The notes beneath the pieces are model-generated. The model searched no databases. It was not told the DNA's origin and worked only from the letters and a program-made list of their open reading frames with translations. Positions 7,545 through 15,773 of a DNA stretch of 28,458 nt are shown one piece after another. The position numbers and the translations under genes are program-made. Origin of the DNA: a virus. How positions within the stretch are numbered: position 1 is the stretch's first letter; every line of letters begins with the position of its first letter. Location: IMG/VR virus record IMGVR_UViG_3300029923_000089, positions 1 through 28,458 of that record, one strand, 5' to 3'.

Positions 7545-8441
7545 ATGGAAGGTTGGATAAGATATTATCGCAAATCTGTTGAAAACAGCATGTATTTCTC
7601 AGAACCTTTTACCCGTTGGCAGGCTTGGACAGACATGTTAATTATAGCAAACCATAAGCCAGGATCATTCATAAAAAGAGGTATTAGGGTCGATGTTGGA
7701 GTAGGTCAAACAGGCTATGATGTTGAAAATTTGGCGAAACGTTGGAAGTGGTCTAGGGGTAAGGTGGAGCGGTTTTTATGTATGCTTGAAGCGGATAATC
7801 AAATAATAAGGCAGAAAAATAATGTAACTACATTAATATCAATTTGTAAGTATCAAGATTATCAAACAGACAGTAAGGCAAAGAATAAACCTAGTGACAA
7901 CTCAAACAGTAAAGCAAACGGACATCAAACAGTAAAGCAAACGGACACTAACAAGAATGAAGAGAATAAGAAGAATGATAAAGAAGAAATAGATAAATCT
8001 ATTTCTCTCTCAGAGAAAGATAGAATTTTTAAAATTTTCTTTTTAGAAAAAGGAATTATAAACCCTGAAAAGGAAATCGAACGATTCAATGCCCATTACG
8101 AAAAAACAGGGTGGAAAGATGCCAACGGAAATGAAATAACCAATAAATGTGCAGCTGCCTTTAATTGGAAAACAAAAGAAGTCACTGCCGGGAATTCAGA
8201 TTTTATAAATCGCTGGAAAAAAATACATTCTGAAATGTCGGTTAATTTCGATTCTGAATGCAACTGTATGATATTTGGGTTGAAGTCAATTAAGATTACA
8301 GGACAATCAATCACGCTAACCTCTACAAAGGAATTATACGACTTGGTCGAAAATTCAACAGGAGATATACAAATGATAATCCCTCTGATAAAAAAATACT
8401 TTCAAGGTTTCAAGTTTGGGTGGAACGTAATAACAATCTAA
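7545..8441 (+). CDS. Phage replication initiator / replisome-organiser-like protein
   Basis: N-terminal residues 1-105 look like the winged-helix domain of phage replisome organisers, with a helix-turn-helix around LAKRWKWSRGKVERFLCML (63-81). A low-complexity K/N/S/E linker (about 105-158) follows. Next comes a DnaD-like segment with the FNAHYEKTGWKDANGN pattern (181-196), and a C-terminal domain of about 85 residues. As in lambda O, the linker-coding DNA contains iteron-like repeats, so it may bind an origin inside its own gene. The exact family is not certain. Confidence 0.72.
   Translation: MEGWIRYYRKSVENSMYFSEPFTRWQAWTDMLIIANHKPGSFIKRGIRVDVGVGQTGYDVENLAKRWKWSRGKVERFLCMLEADNQIIRQKNNVTTLISICKYQDYQTDSKAKNKPSDNSNSKANGHQTVKQTDTNKNEENKKNDKEEIDKSISLSEKDRIFKIFFLEKGIINPEKEIERFNAHYEKTGWKDANGNEITNKCAAAFNWKTKEVTAGNSDFINRWKKIHSEMSVNFDSECNCMIFGLKSIKITGQSITLTSTKELYDLVENSTGDIQMIIPLIKKYFQGFKFGWNVITI
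7902..7947 (+). repeat. Two perfect 23-bp tandem repeats (iteron-like)
   Basis: A 23-bp unit beginning TCAAACAGTAAAGCAAACGG is repeated exactly at 7902-7924 and 7925-7947. A degenerate third version begins at 7862 (TCAAACAG, a 4-base insertion, then TAAGGCAAA). The unit is not a multiple of three, so the two copies are read in different frames and the repeat is not selected at protein level. An AT-rich, strand-asymmetric tract follows. Confidence 0.85.
7985..8006. repeat. 22-bp palindrome in the candidate origin region
   Basis: AGAAATAGAT (7985-7994) and ATCTATTTCT (7997-8006) are perfect complements separated by two bases. It lies 38 bases after the iteron-like repeats inside the initiator gene, in a very AT-rich stretch. 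This is the sort of element found in phage origins or protein-binding sites. Confidence 0.75.
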
Positions 8442-8618
8442 ATGGCAAAGATAATAGAGCTTCCATGCTACAGAATGGATTATACGTCAGTAGAAGAAAT
8501 GACGAGCGATGAACTATCTAAACGATTGGAAATGATGAAAGATTATACACCGGGTGAACGGTGGCACCTGCACCAGGTATGGAAGTTTCATAAGAATAAA
8601 TTAAAAAACACGCTTTGA
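8442..8618 (+). CDS. Small hypothetical protein (58 aa)
   Basis: An ATG directly follows the stop of the initiator gene, and the reading frame is open for 58 codons to TGA at 8616-8618. The product (start MAKIIELPCYRMDYTSVEEM) is rich in M, K, H and W in the second half (TPGERWHLHQVWKFHKNK). No family is recognised. It fills the only gap in the block, and its stop overlaps the next start, which supports it as a real gene. Confidence 0.6.
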   Translation: MAKIIELPCYRMDYTSVEEMTSDELSKRLEMMKDYTPGERWHLHQVWKFHKNKLKNTL

Positions 8619-8980
8619 AAACAAAATCTACAAAACAGGCAGCAAAGGATAGGTTGCTGGCAAAGATTAAAAAAGAAATTTATATTGAGAATGGAGATTC
8701 ATGTATGATTTGCAAAAATGAACCGAGTGTGGACCTTATGCACATTCTACCCAAAAGCATATGGCCAGAGCATTACACTGAGAAATGGAATCTTATTCTT
8801 GGTTGCCGGTCATGCCATGATTTATTTGATAGTTCGGCAACATATCGCAGGAAAACGAAATTGTACAATAAAGTTGTAAAACATGATCCACAGGGAGCTT
8901 ACAGGTATTTCCAAATGAGTAATGCCATAAATGATATTGATATTGAATTAATTAATAATCTTGATAAAGTACTAAAATAA
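8615..8980 (+). CDS. HNH-like zinc-binding protein
   Basis: The start is TTG at 8615, overlapping the previous stop (TTGA). The first in-frame ATG would fall inside the zinc motif, so TTG is preferred. The 121-residue product has CMIC (C30, C33), LMHILPK (H43) and CRSCHDLFD (C64, C67, H68), the layout of a small HNH/zinc-ribbon nuclease fold. Phage HNH proteins often act in packaging or recombination. It sits in the replication block, more than 1 kb before the terminase. Activity is inferred. Confidence 0.7.
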   Translation: MKTKSTKQAAKDRLLAKIKKEIYIENGDSCMICKNEPSVDLMHILPKSIWPEHYTEKWNLILGCRSCHDLFDSSATYRRKTKLYNKVVKHDPQGAYRYFQMSNAINDIDIELINNLDKVLK

Positions 8981-8987
8981 AATCATA

Positions 8988-9290
8988 ATGGAAAATACAG
9001 AAGTTGTTTTTATTAAAGAAGTTATTTGTAAGGCTTTTTGTCTTACAGATACAGATTTAAGCAAGAAATGCTCACAGGCTCCTTATAAAATGGCGCAATA
9101 TATGTTTTGTTATTTTGCTTATAATGCAACACTTAACAAGTATGCCTTAAAGGAATTAATAGGTGTTTCACATGTATATTCGGTCGATGCCTATTTACGG
9201 AAACATGATAGTATGCTTACAAATGCTACTTATAAAAAAATATCAATCAAAATAGAAGCAAAATTAAATGAAATTCAGCATAACAATTGA
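8988..9290 (+). CDS. DnaA domain-IV-like DNA-binding protein
   Basis: The 100-residue protein resembles the C-terminal DNA-binding domain of DnaA alone. VICKAFCLTDTDLSKKCSQAPYKMA parallels the DnaA helix preceding the basic loop, and LKELIGVSHVYSVDAYLRK parallels the IG...HTTV...K helix-turn-helix. No ATPase domain is present. It may bind DnaA-box-like sites or regulate replication. Its 3' end overlaps the next gene by 23 bases. Confidence 0.6.
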   Translation: MENTEVVFIKEVICKAFCLTDTDLSKKCSQAPYKMAQYMFCYFAYNATLNKYALKELIGVSHVYSVDAYLRKHDSMLTNATYKKISIKIEAKLNEIQHNN

Positions 9291-9903
9291 AGGTAAAAAG
9301 TCGATTCAGTCTATACAGAATGAATTTGCAAACCAGCTATCCTACAAAGAGATTCAGAAAACAACAGCATTTGCACTGAACACAACGGCAAGGCGTGTCA
9401 TTGCAATGGCTAAGAAGGATGCTAAGAAGGAGTATACAATCAATAGCAAATACATTGGTCGTATTGCAGATCTAACTAAACCGGCTAAAGGAACAGTGGA
9501 TGGATTATATGCAGCTGTTAGTTATTCTTACAAGACTGTTCCCATGGTAGGATTCAATTTCAAGGAGTCCAAGAGTCGAACAGGTAAGAGAGGATCCGGC
9601 TTTATCATGATAGAGATAAAGAAAAGTAAGAACCAGATCCTTAAACATGCTTTTGTTGCTTCAATGGCAAGTGGACATAAGGGCATATATGCGGCAGGGA
9701 GTTATAAAGGATCAAAGTTTATCCATGACAAAGTGAAGACAAGCACAGGTAAGCAACGAGTAACAGAAATGAAAGGTCCGTCGTTCTCTACCATGGCTGC
9801 AAATAAGAACACACAAGCACACGTAACGACTTATGTTGAGAAGAACCTTCCGTCACGATTGAGGGCATTGCTTCAAAACAAAGTTAACAAATTAACTAAA
9901 TAG
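9268..9903 (+). CDS. Minor tail protein Z-like (tail completion)
   Basis: The 211-residue basic protein has an ALNTTARRVIAMAKKDAKKEYTI region (57% helical-looking) and a C-terminal VEKNLPSRLRALL helix, the pattern I know from lambda gpZ-like minor tail proteins. Length is close to lambda gpZ (192). In lambda, Z maps after the head-tail connector gene; here it lies before the terminase, which is unusual. It starts inside the DnaA-like gene. Confidence 0.6.
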   Translation: MKFSITIEGKKSIQSIQNEFANQLSYKEIQKTTAFALNTTARRVIAMAKKDAKKEYTINSKYIGRIADLTKPAKGTVDGLYAAVSYSYKTVPMVGFNFKESKSRTGKRGSGFIMIEIKKSKNQILKHAFVASMASGHKGIYAAGSYKGSKFIHDKVKTSTGKQRVTEMKGPSFSTMAANKNTQAHVTTYVEKNLPSRLRALLQNKVNKLTK

Positions 9904-10089
9904 GTTGTACGCACTGGGGGTATAAAAGGTACTGTACGGCCATAGTTAATGCAGGCAGCCGCACCCCCGTTTTCAATTTAGATATGAAAAATTAATCATA
10001 TACGCACCTGAATTTTAATACAATATTAACGCGAGAGTGAATGTTGCGTACATATACGCACATCAAAAATTAAATACGCAAAAAACAAA
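9904..10089. other. Non-coding stretch with TACGCA repeats, candidate cos/packaging site
   Basis: This 186-base gap lies immediately upstream of the small terminase gene. It contains TACGCA at 9908, 10001, 10055 and 10075, plus an inverted copy TGCGTA at 10045. The 10045-10060 pair forms TGCGTA-cata-TACGCA. GGGGGT (9916-9921) and ACCCCC (9963-9968) can pair around a GC-richer centre. The downstream genes are of the lambda Nu1/A type, whose cos lies just before them and carries repeated small-subunit sites. Cos is therefore a reasonable inference; a promoter operator is the alternative. Confidence 0.45.
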
Positions 10090-10674
10090 ATGAGTGAGTT
10101 GATAAGTTTCAGGGAATTTGCAAGGCGGATTGAAGTTGGCGAAAAGACCATTCGAGACGCTGTTAACCTTGGTAAGATTTCGAAAGGAGTTGTTGAGAGC
10201 AATGGGAAAAAGAAAATTGACTATCTGGAAGCTTTGAAAGAAGTTGAAGCGTATAATTTAGGGGCAAAGTCAAGGTATGGTAAAGAAAATATACAACAAC
10301 CTTCCATTCATGTAAAACAAAATACTCAGAAAGCAAGCAATAGAACGGATTCAGATTTTACAGTAGATTTGAATAATGATAGTTCTATGGCACAGGCCCA
10401 GAAGTACGAAAAGATCTTTAAGGCCAAGTTAGCTCAACTTGAATTTGAACAAAAACAGGGTATTCTAGCTCCTAAAGAAGAACTATATACAGAGCTTTTT
10501 GCATACGGAACTGAAGTAAGAAATAATATACTAAGCATACCTGACAGGATTACAGACACGTTGATTTCATTGGCAAATGACCGGAACGCATTTAATAATT
10601 TTTTGATTGATAACCTGACAGAAGCTTTGGAAACATTTGCAACAAAAGAAAGAAATGAAAATAGGATTAATTGA
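10090..10674 (+). CDS. Terminase small subunit (Nu1-like)
   Basis: The 194-residue protein opens with an excisionase-type helix-turn-helix (LISFREFARRIEVGEKTIRDAV, residues 4-25) typical of gpNu1 DNA-recognition domains. A polar linker and a long helical C-terminal part (105-190, KYEKIFKAKLAQLEFEQKQG) suit oligomerisation and large-subunit contact. Length compares with 181 for lambda gpNu1. It would recognise the packaging site, probably the repeats just upstream. Its end overlaps the radical SAM gene by 20 bases. Confidence 0.85.
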   Translation: MSELISFREFARRIEVGEKTIRDAVNLGKISKGVVESNGKKKIDYLEALKEVEAYNLGAKSRYGKENIQQPSIHVKQNTQKASNRTDSDFTVDLNNDSSMAQAQKYEKIFKAKLAQLEFEQKQGILAPKEELYTELFAYGTEVRNNILSIPDRITDTLISLANDRNAFNNFLIDNLTEALETFATKERNENRIN

Positions 10675-11497
10675 TGTTGACGGGAAAGGATTTCCAAATT
10701 TAGCTTTAATGAAGATTTCAGCATATCACAAGTCAATTGGGGATAGTGTAGAATGGGCAATGTTCGATAATTATGATCGAACCTATATGAGTAAAGTTTT
10801 TACTTTCTCAAATGAAAGCATGTTGGAGTTTGGCAATTTAGGAGAAATAATTAAAGGTGGTACCGGATATAACTTTACCAAGCTTGATTCTAAAATAGAA
10901 AACATGTGCCCGGACTATTCCATATATCCTGATTTTAAAGAAGCATATGGATTCTTGACACGAGGTTGTATTAGAAAATGTAAATGGTGCATAGTTCCTG
11001 AAAAAGAAGGATCTATAAGAGCAAATCAAGATATAGAAGAGTTTATAGAAGGAAGAAAAGCAGCTATTTTAATGGATAATAATGTATTATCCAGCGAACA
11101 CGGATTAATTCAGATTGAAAAAATTATAAAACTTGGTATAAAAATAGACTTTAATCAAGGGTTAGACGCAAGAATTATAGCAGGAAATGAAGAAATTGCC
11201 AAGCTACTATCAAAAGTAAAATGGTATAAGCCAATAAGAATGGCCTGCGATTCATTAAGTCAAATGAAACACGTTGAAAAAGCCACTAAACTATTAAGAA
11301 AATACAACTGTAAACCGAATAAATTTTCGGTTTATGTACTATTAACAGAACTAGAAGATAGTTATCAACGAATTAATTTTTGTAAAAAATTAAAAATAGA
11401 TCCATTTGCCCAGCCATATAGGGATTTTAAAAAAATCAGATTATCCCTCAATGGCAACTTGACATGGCACACTACACCAATCGCAAACAGATTTTAA
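10655..11497 (+). CDS. Radical SAM protein, phage type
   Basis: The ATG at 10655 is chosen over an upstream TTG because it gives the clean start MKIGLIDVDG. The 280-residue product has an N-terminal domain resembling cobalamin-binding folds, then a radical SAM cluster motif GCIRKCKWC (C105, C109, C112) followed by IVPEKEG. The later FNQGLDARI segment is typical of radical SAM barrels. It would bind a 4Fe-4S cluster and SAM; the substrate is unknown. It is inserted between the two terminase genes and is AT-rich compared with them, which suggests later acquisition. Confidence 0.85.
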   Translation: MKIGLIDVDGKGFPNLALMKISAYHKSIGDSVEWAMFDNYDRTYMSKVFTFSNESMLEFGNLGEIIKGGTGYNFTKLDSKIENMCPDYSIYPDFKEAYGFLTRGCIRKCKWCIVPEKEGSIRANQDIEEFIEGRKAAILMDNNVLSSEHGLIQIEKIIKLGIKIDFNQGLDARIIAGNEEIAKLLSKVKWYKPIRMACDSLSQMKHVEKATKLLRKYNCKPNKFSVYVLLTELEDSYQRINFCKKLKIDPFAQPYRDFKKIRLSLNGNLTWHTTPIANRF

Positions 11498-11503
11498 ACA
11501 GTT

Positions 11504-13444
11504 GTGATTTCAAAGATTTTAGACCAAGAGTTAATTTTAAATGTAGCCAATACTTCAATGCTGAGTAATACTAAGAAAAACATATCACTGATAGTTGGAT
11601 TTCTGGACGGATTACGTCCGGTACCAAAGCTCACTGTATCTGAATGGGCGGATCAGAACAGGTGGTTATCACCAGAGGCTGCTTCTGAGCCCGGAAGGTG
11701 GCGAACAGACAGAACTCCATACCTGAAAAAAATCATGGATTGCTTATCTGTATATTCTTCTTACAAGTATGTGGTTGTTATGAAGGGTGCACAGTTGGGA
11801 TTTACGGAGGCCGGTAATAACTGGATCGGATATATTATCGACAACAGTCCAGCTCCGACGTTGATGGTGCAACCAACGGACGATACGGTGAAGCGTAACT
11901 CGAAAATGAGAATTGACCCCATGATACAGTCTTGTGAATCATTGAGACGCAAAGTGTCAACTGCAAAGAGTCGGAGCGGAGAGAATACTATTACACAAAA
12001 GAACTTTCCCATGGGGGTACTTCTTATGGCAGGTGCCAATAGTCCTGTGGGGTTGCGGTCTATACCGATACGGAATGTTTTCCTTGATGAAGTTGACGGG
12101 TATCCTACAGACTTGAACGGAGAAGGTTCACCAATTGAACTGGCAGAGGCTAGAACGAGGACATTTGCAAAGAAAAAAATTTTTATTATCTCTACGCCAA
12201 CGATCGAGGGACATAGTGCCATTGAATCAGCATTCGAAGAAACAGATCAGCATTATTATCATGTCCCATGTCCTCATTGCGGAGCTAAACAGATATTGAA
12301 ATTTGAAAACCTTCAGTGGGAAGATGGAAAACCTGAGACTGCACGAATGTCATGTGTTGAATGTGGGTCATTGATTGAAGAAATAAGCAAGCCAGATATG
12401 CTGGCGAATGGAGAATGGATTGCAACGATACCAGAAAACACCAGTAAGGATCGTATTGGATTTCACCTGAATAGTTTTTATAGCCCGCTGGGTTGGTTTA
12501 GTTGGAGTGATATCGCTGCAAAGTATGAACAGGCAAAAAAGAATCCTGAGAAAATGGTCGTGGTTATAAATACCATATTTGGGGAGACGTTGAAAGAAAG
12601 TGGAGAAGCTCCGAACTGGGAAAACATATACAACAGGCGTGAAAGCTATGCACCAAACACCGTACATGCAGACGTTTGTTTTATGACAGCCGGGGTTGAC
12701 ATTCAGAAAGATCGTATAGAACTGGAGATAGTTGGCTGGTGTGCCGATAAAAGCAGTTATTCGATTGATTACAGATCGTTGTTGGGAAGTCCATTCTTGC
12801 CGGATGTGTGGAAGGAGTTAGCAAAAGTATTGAATGAAACCTGGATTTGTGAAGACGGCAGGGAATTGCAATTAGTTCGTGTAGCAGTGGATAGCGGTTA
12901 TGCAACGTCTGAGGTCTATGATTTTGTACGGTCCTTTGGAAATAAGCGTATCATGGCAACCAAGGGCCAGGATAAAATGCAGATTGCTTTTTCAACTCCA
13001 AAGCAAATTGATTACAATAAAAACGGAAAGAAGATTGGGAAATTAAAGCAGTGGAATATCGGTGTATCTTTTCTTAAAACTCAATTGTACGAATGGTTTA
13101 AGATAGAACCAAACTACGAAGACGGAACTTATCCACCTTGCTACTGCCACTTTCCACAATACGACAACCGTTATTTTGAAGGGCTAACCGGTGAAGACTG
13201 GGTAGAGAAAAAAAAGAAATGGACAAAGCGATATGCACGTAATGAACCGCTCGATTGCAGGGTATATGCCAGGGCGGCTGCTTCGATAGTAGGATTGGAC
13301 AGATTGAAACCTGAACAGTTGAAAGCATTGGGAGGGGTTACGGAACGGAAACAAAAAAATAACTCACCGGATACTTCGAATAACGAAACGGAACAGGATC
13401 CGGAAGAAAAAAAGAAAAGAAAATCAGGTGGATTTTGGAATTGA
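11504..13444 (+). CDS. Terminase large subunit (lambda gpA family)
   Basis: The product has up to 646 residues from GTG 11504; the ATG at 11558 is an alternative that removes 18 residues. ATPase motifs are KGAQLGFTE (94-102, Walker-A-like) and FLDEVD (193-198, Walker B), followed by a zinc knuckle CPHC (256-259) and CVEC (284-287). The nuclease half starts at AGVDIQKDRIELEIVGW with D399, and D463 lies in VAVDSGYA. This is the GpA terminase layout used for cos packaging. It cuts concatemers and drives DNA into the prohead. Confidence 0.95.
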   Translation: MISKILDQELILNVANTSMLSNTKKNISLIVGFLDGLRPVPKLTVSEWADQNRWLSPEAASEPGRWRTDRTPYLKKIMDCLSVYSSYKYVVVMKGAQLGFTEAGNNWIGYIIDNSPAPTLMVQPTDDTVKRNSKMRIDPMIQSCESLRRKVSTAKSRSGENTITQKNFPMGVLLMAGANSPVGLRSIPIRNVFLDEVDGYPTDLNGEGSPIELAEARTRTFAKKKIFIISTPTIEGHSAIESAFEETDQHYYHVPCPHCGAKQILKFENLQWEDGKPETARMSCVECGSLIEEISKPDMLANGEWIATIPENTSKDRIGFHLNSFYSPLGWFSWSDIAAKYEQAKKNPEKMVVVINTIFGETLKESGEAPNWENIYNRRESYAPNTVHADVCFMTAGVDIQKDRIELEIVGWCADKSSYSIDYRSLLGSPFLPDVWKELAKVLNETWICEDGRELQLVRVAVDSGYATSEVYDFVRSFGNKRIMATKGQDKMQIAFSTPKQIDYNKNGKKIGKLKQWNIGVSFLKTQLYEWFKIEPNYEDGTYPPCYCHFPQYDNRYFEGLTGEDWVEKKKKWTKRYARNEPLDCRVYARAAASIVGLDRLKPEQLKALGGVTERKQKNNSPDTSNNETEQDPEEKKKRKSGGFWN

Positions 13445-13490
13445 GATAGTAAATCAAAATAATTAAATACGAATTAAACAAATAACAAAA

Positions 13491-14066
13491 ATGAAAACAA
13501 AACCTGTAAAATTTGAATTTAGTACTAAAGTTTTTGAGACAATTGATCAACTTCTTTTGGATGTTGAATGTAAAAATTACACAAGCAAATTAATCTCAGA
13601 GATAAAAAGAAATAGATCCATTCGACCATTACCACCTCCTGGTATGAGGTATGTTCGTGGAGCCTATGAACAACTTGCGGAAAGTAACCGCTTAACTTCT
13701 GATTTTATGTTAGCAGAATATCCGGCATTAGTTGCTAAAAAATCAATTCTATCATCAACAATCAGGTTATTTATTGGAGAAGTTATATCTAAATCGCTTC
13801 AAAAAACATATAATCACTACCGGATTACCCTTGAAAAAGGATCTGTTATTACCGGAAATAGTTTATTAAGTTGGGTTAAAGTTCATTCAATAGATATTGA
13901 AGCTAGGATTATTATCGTAAAAATTAAAGTAAAAAGACTACCGGAAATAAAAACCGAAGAATGGGATCTGGATAGTGTAATTGAAAACTTTAAATCAGGA
14001 GTATATTTTTTAAAGAGTAATAACCCGGTTAAAGAAAAAGTAAATGAAAAACAACTTACCAATTGA
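13491..14066 (+). CDS. Hypothetical protein (191 aa)
   Basis: Unrecognised, basic, soluble protein. It contains a proline-rich turn (RSIRPLPPPGMRYVRGAYEQLAES) and a beta-rich C-terminal half (WVKVHSIDIEARIIIVKIKVKRL). It is preceded by a short A-rich leader after the terminase and overlaps the next gene by 23 bases. It is AT-rich compared with the terminase gene and belongs to the three-gene accessory block. Confidence 0.6.
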   Translation: MKTKPVKFEFSTKVFETIDQLLLDVECKNYTSKLISEIKRNRSIRPLPPPGMRYVRGAYEQLAESNRLTSDFMLAEYPALVAKKSILSSTIRLFIGEVISKSLQKTYNHYRITLEKGSVITGNSLLSWVKVHSIDIEARIIIVKIKVKRLPEIKTEEWDLDSVIENFKSGVYFLKSNNPVKEKVNEKQLTN

Positions 14067-14577
14067 AAAACCATTGAAACAGATTGTTCTTATTTTGAGT
14101 AGCCAATTTATGAAAGAACACCCGCGTTCAGGTGAACCAACGTATTTCAGGGAAAGTATTTTATTACGTGTTAAAGACGGTGAAATGCCATTTATAATGG
14201 ACGACGGAACTGCCTTATTTCCCAAAGAGCATACCTGCCGGGCGGATTATGAAGGCTGGGTTGATAAAATAGAACAGGTTAACCTGGGTGAAGCTGTATT
14301 GAGGGTTGTTTGTTGGAGTGGAATTGCTTATCGTTCGAAATGGAAAGACATTATAACTCTAAAAAAAGATGACGGCGTAGGAGTTCAGAAACTAACCTTC
14401 CATAATTCGCTTGTCGGTTTCCCACGGGTAGATAATGACGGTTCTATAACTGCACTTATTCCGAATCGACTTGCAAACAATGACGGCTTGGATATTAAAG
14501 ATTTTAAATCCTGGTTTAAAGGATATGATTTAAGTAAACCGCTTGCAATTATTCAATTTACTAAATTCAGATATTGA
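14044..14577 (+). CDS. ASCH/PUA-like domain protein
   Basis: The 177-residue product has FRESILLRVKDGEMP, WVDKIEQVNLGEAVLRVVCWSGIAYRSK and the C-terminal ANNDGLDIKDFKSWF... IIQFTKFRY. This block order is what I recall from ASCH-like phage proteins, where a conserved DG...F..WF and IhfT.frY close the beta barrel. ASCH/PUA-fold proteins bind RNA or act on modified nucleosides. It lies one base before the second radical SAM gene, so a joint nucleic-acid-modification role is possible but unproven. Confidence 0.6.
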   Translation: MKNNLPIEKPLKQIVLILSSQFMKEHPRSGEPTYFRESILLRVKDGEMPFIMDDGTALFPKEHTCRADYEGWVDKIEQVNLGEAVLRVVCWSGIAYRSKWKDIITLKKDDGVGVQKLTFHNSLVGFPRVDNDGSITALIPNRLANNDGLDIKDFKSWFKGYDLSKPLAIIQFTKFRY

Positions 14578-14578
14578 T

Positions 14579-15685
14579 ATGAAAAAGAAATTTTATTTTG
14601 AAAATGAAGATGCTGAAACGGCACATTCAGAAGAATACTTTCGGGAGATAATGAAAGAAGAAGGATTGAATGAATTAAAAGTCCTTGAAGCAATTCCGGT
14701 ACCACATTCAAAATCAGATTTTGTTTATTGCATGGAAGCTGATACTTGTTATGAAAAATCAGATTGTGGAAAACAATGTGAATCATACAAACCAGATAAT
14801 GGTAAAAATGGCAAGTGCGAGTTCCGTGGTCAATATTGCGATTTTGGAGAAGAAGTAGTATTTAATAAAAAAATTAAAAGCTTCAAAGGTAAGGCTATTT
14901 ATAACCCTAGCGGGAAAGCCGGTGAATATAGTTATTGGGCATGTAATTTTTACAAAGGTTGTTCAAATGGTTGTACTTATTGCTATCTGAAAAAAGGAGT
15001 TTTAGCTCAAGCAATGGGAGGTGATAAACCGGAGCTGAAATCCTGCTTTAAAAATGAAGAAAACGCACTTGAAATATTCAAGAAAGAAATTTTACAAAAT
15101 AAAGAAGATTTACAAAAACATGGTTTGTTCTTTACATTTACCAGCGATCCTTTTCTGAAAGAAACAATTGATCTTACACACGACGCAATTGGAATTTGTC
15201 AGTTCAACGAAATACCTGTTAAAGTTTTGACTAAAACAACATGGTGGGTTGAAGACTTACTTCTTGACGAAGATACTTACAAAGATCATAGAAAAGATTT
15301 AATTGCATATGGTTTTACTTTGACAGGACATGATGAATTAGAACCCAATGCTTCAACAAATTTACAGCGCATACAAGCAATGAAGGAACTTCACAATGCA
15401 GGATTTAAAATCTTTGCAAGTATTGAACCGATTGTTGATTTCGTTTCTGCAAAAAATATGATAGGATCAACGCTTGAATTTTGCGATTTATATAAAATTG
15501 GTTTAATGTCAGGTAAAAAGTATGACGTTGTAGAAGCACAGAGTTTTGTAGAATGGCTAAATGATTTATCTAAACAACCTAAAATATATCTGAAAGAAAC
15601 CCTTCAAGAGCTAACACATTATACAAATGAAGAGTTAGATTTTAATTTTGTTAATCGGGATTATAATATGTTCACTGGGGTATGA
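14579..15685 (+). CDS. Radical SAM protein, spore-photoproduct-lyase-like
   Basis: The ATG at 14579 follows the previous stop by one base and is preferred to an upstream TTG. In the 368-residue product a cysteine-rich N-terminal region (C51, C57, C63, C67, C80, C87) could hold a metal site. The radical SAM motif CSNGCTYCY (C128, C132, C135) follows. FTFTSDPFLKET and FKIFASIEPIVDF are typical of the SPL-like/Rv2578c branch. It probably binds 4Fe-4S and SAM; substrate is unknown. It ends the accessory block before the terminator. Confidence 0.85.
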   Translation: MKKKFYFENEDAETAHSEEYFREIMKEEGLNELKVLEAIPVPHSKSDFVYCMEADTCYEKSDCGKQCESYKPDNGKNGKCEFRGQYCDFGEEVVFNKKIKSFKGKAIYNPSGKAGEYSYWACNFYKGCSNGCTYCYLKKGVLAQAMGGDKPELKSCFKNEENALEIFKKEILQNKEDLQKHGLFFTFTSDPFLKETIDLTHDAIGICQFNEIPVKVLTKTTWWVEDLLLDEDTYKDHRKDLIAYGFTLTGHDELEPNASTNLQRIQAMKELHNAGFKIFASIEPIVDFVSAKNMIGSTLEFCDLYKIGLMSGKKYDVVEAQSFVEWLNDLSKQPKIYLKETLQELTHYTNEELDFNFVNRDYNMFTGV

Positions 15686-15732
15686 AAAAACAAGGATCCT
15701 AACGCATTAGCATTATTAAAAAAACAGAAATT

Positions 15733-15760
15733 AAAGCTACCTCAAAAGGGTAGCTTTTTT
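15733..15760 (+). terminator. Intrinsic terminator after the cargo block
   Basis: AAAGCTACC (15733-15741) pairs with GGTAGCTTT (15749-15757) around a seven-base loop and runs into a T-tract to 15760. This is a standard Rho-independent terminator. It ends transcription from the packaging/cargo genes just before the late promoter module. Confidence 0.9.
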
Positions 15761-15773
15761 AATATTGCAAAAA

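Noticed and set aside
9916-9970. GGGGGT/ACCCCC pair as a simple terminator
   Set aside because: The stem is only 6 bp around a 41-base loop, with a short T-run, so it is a poor terminator; kept only as part of the candidate packaging region.
11761-12222. 153-codon minus-strand open frame in the large terminase
   Set aside because: It overlaps the ATPase motifs of the terminase; a shadow of codon bias.
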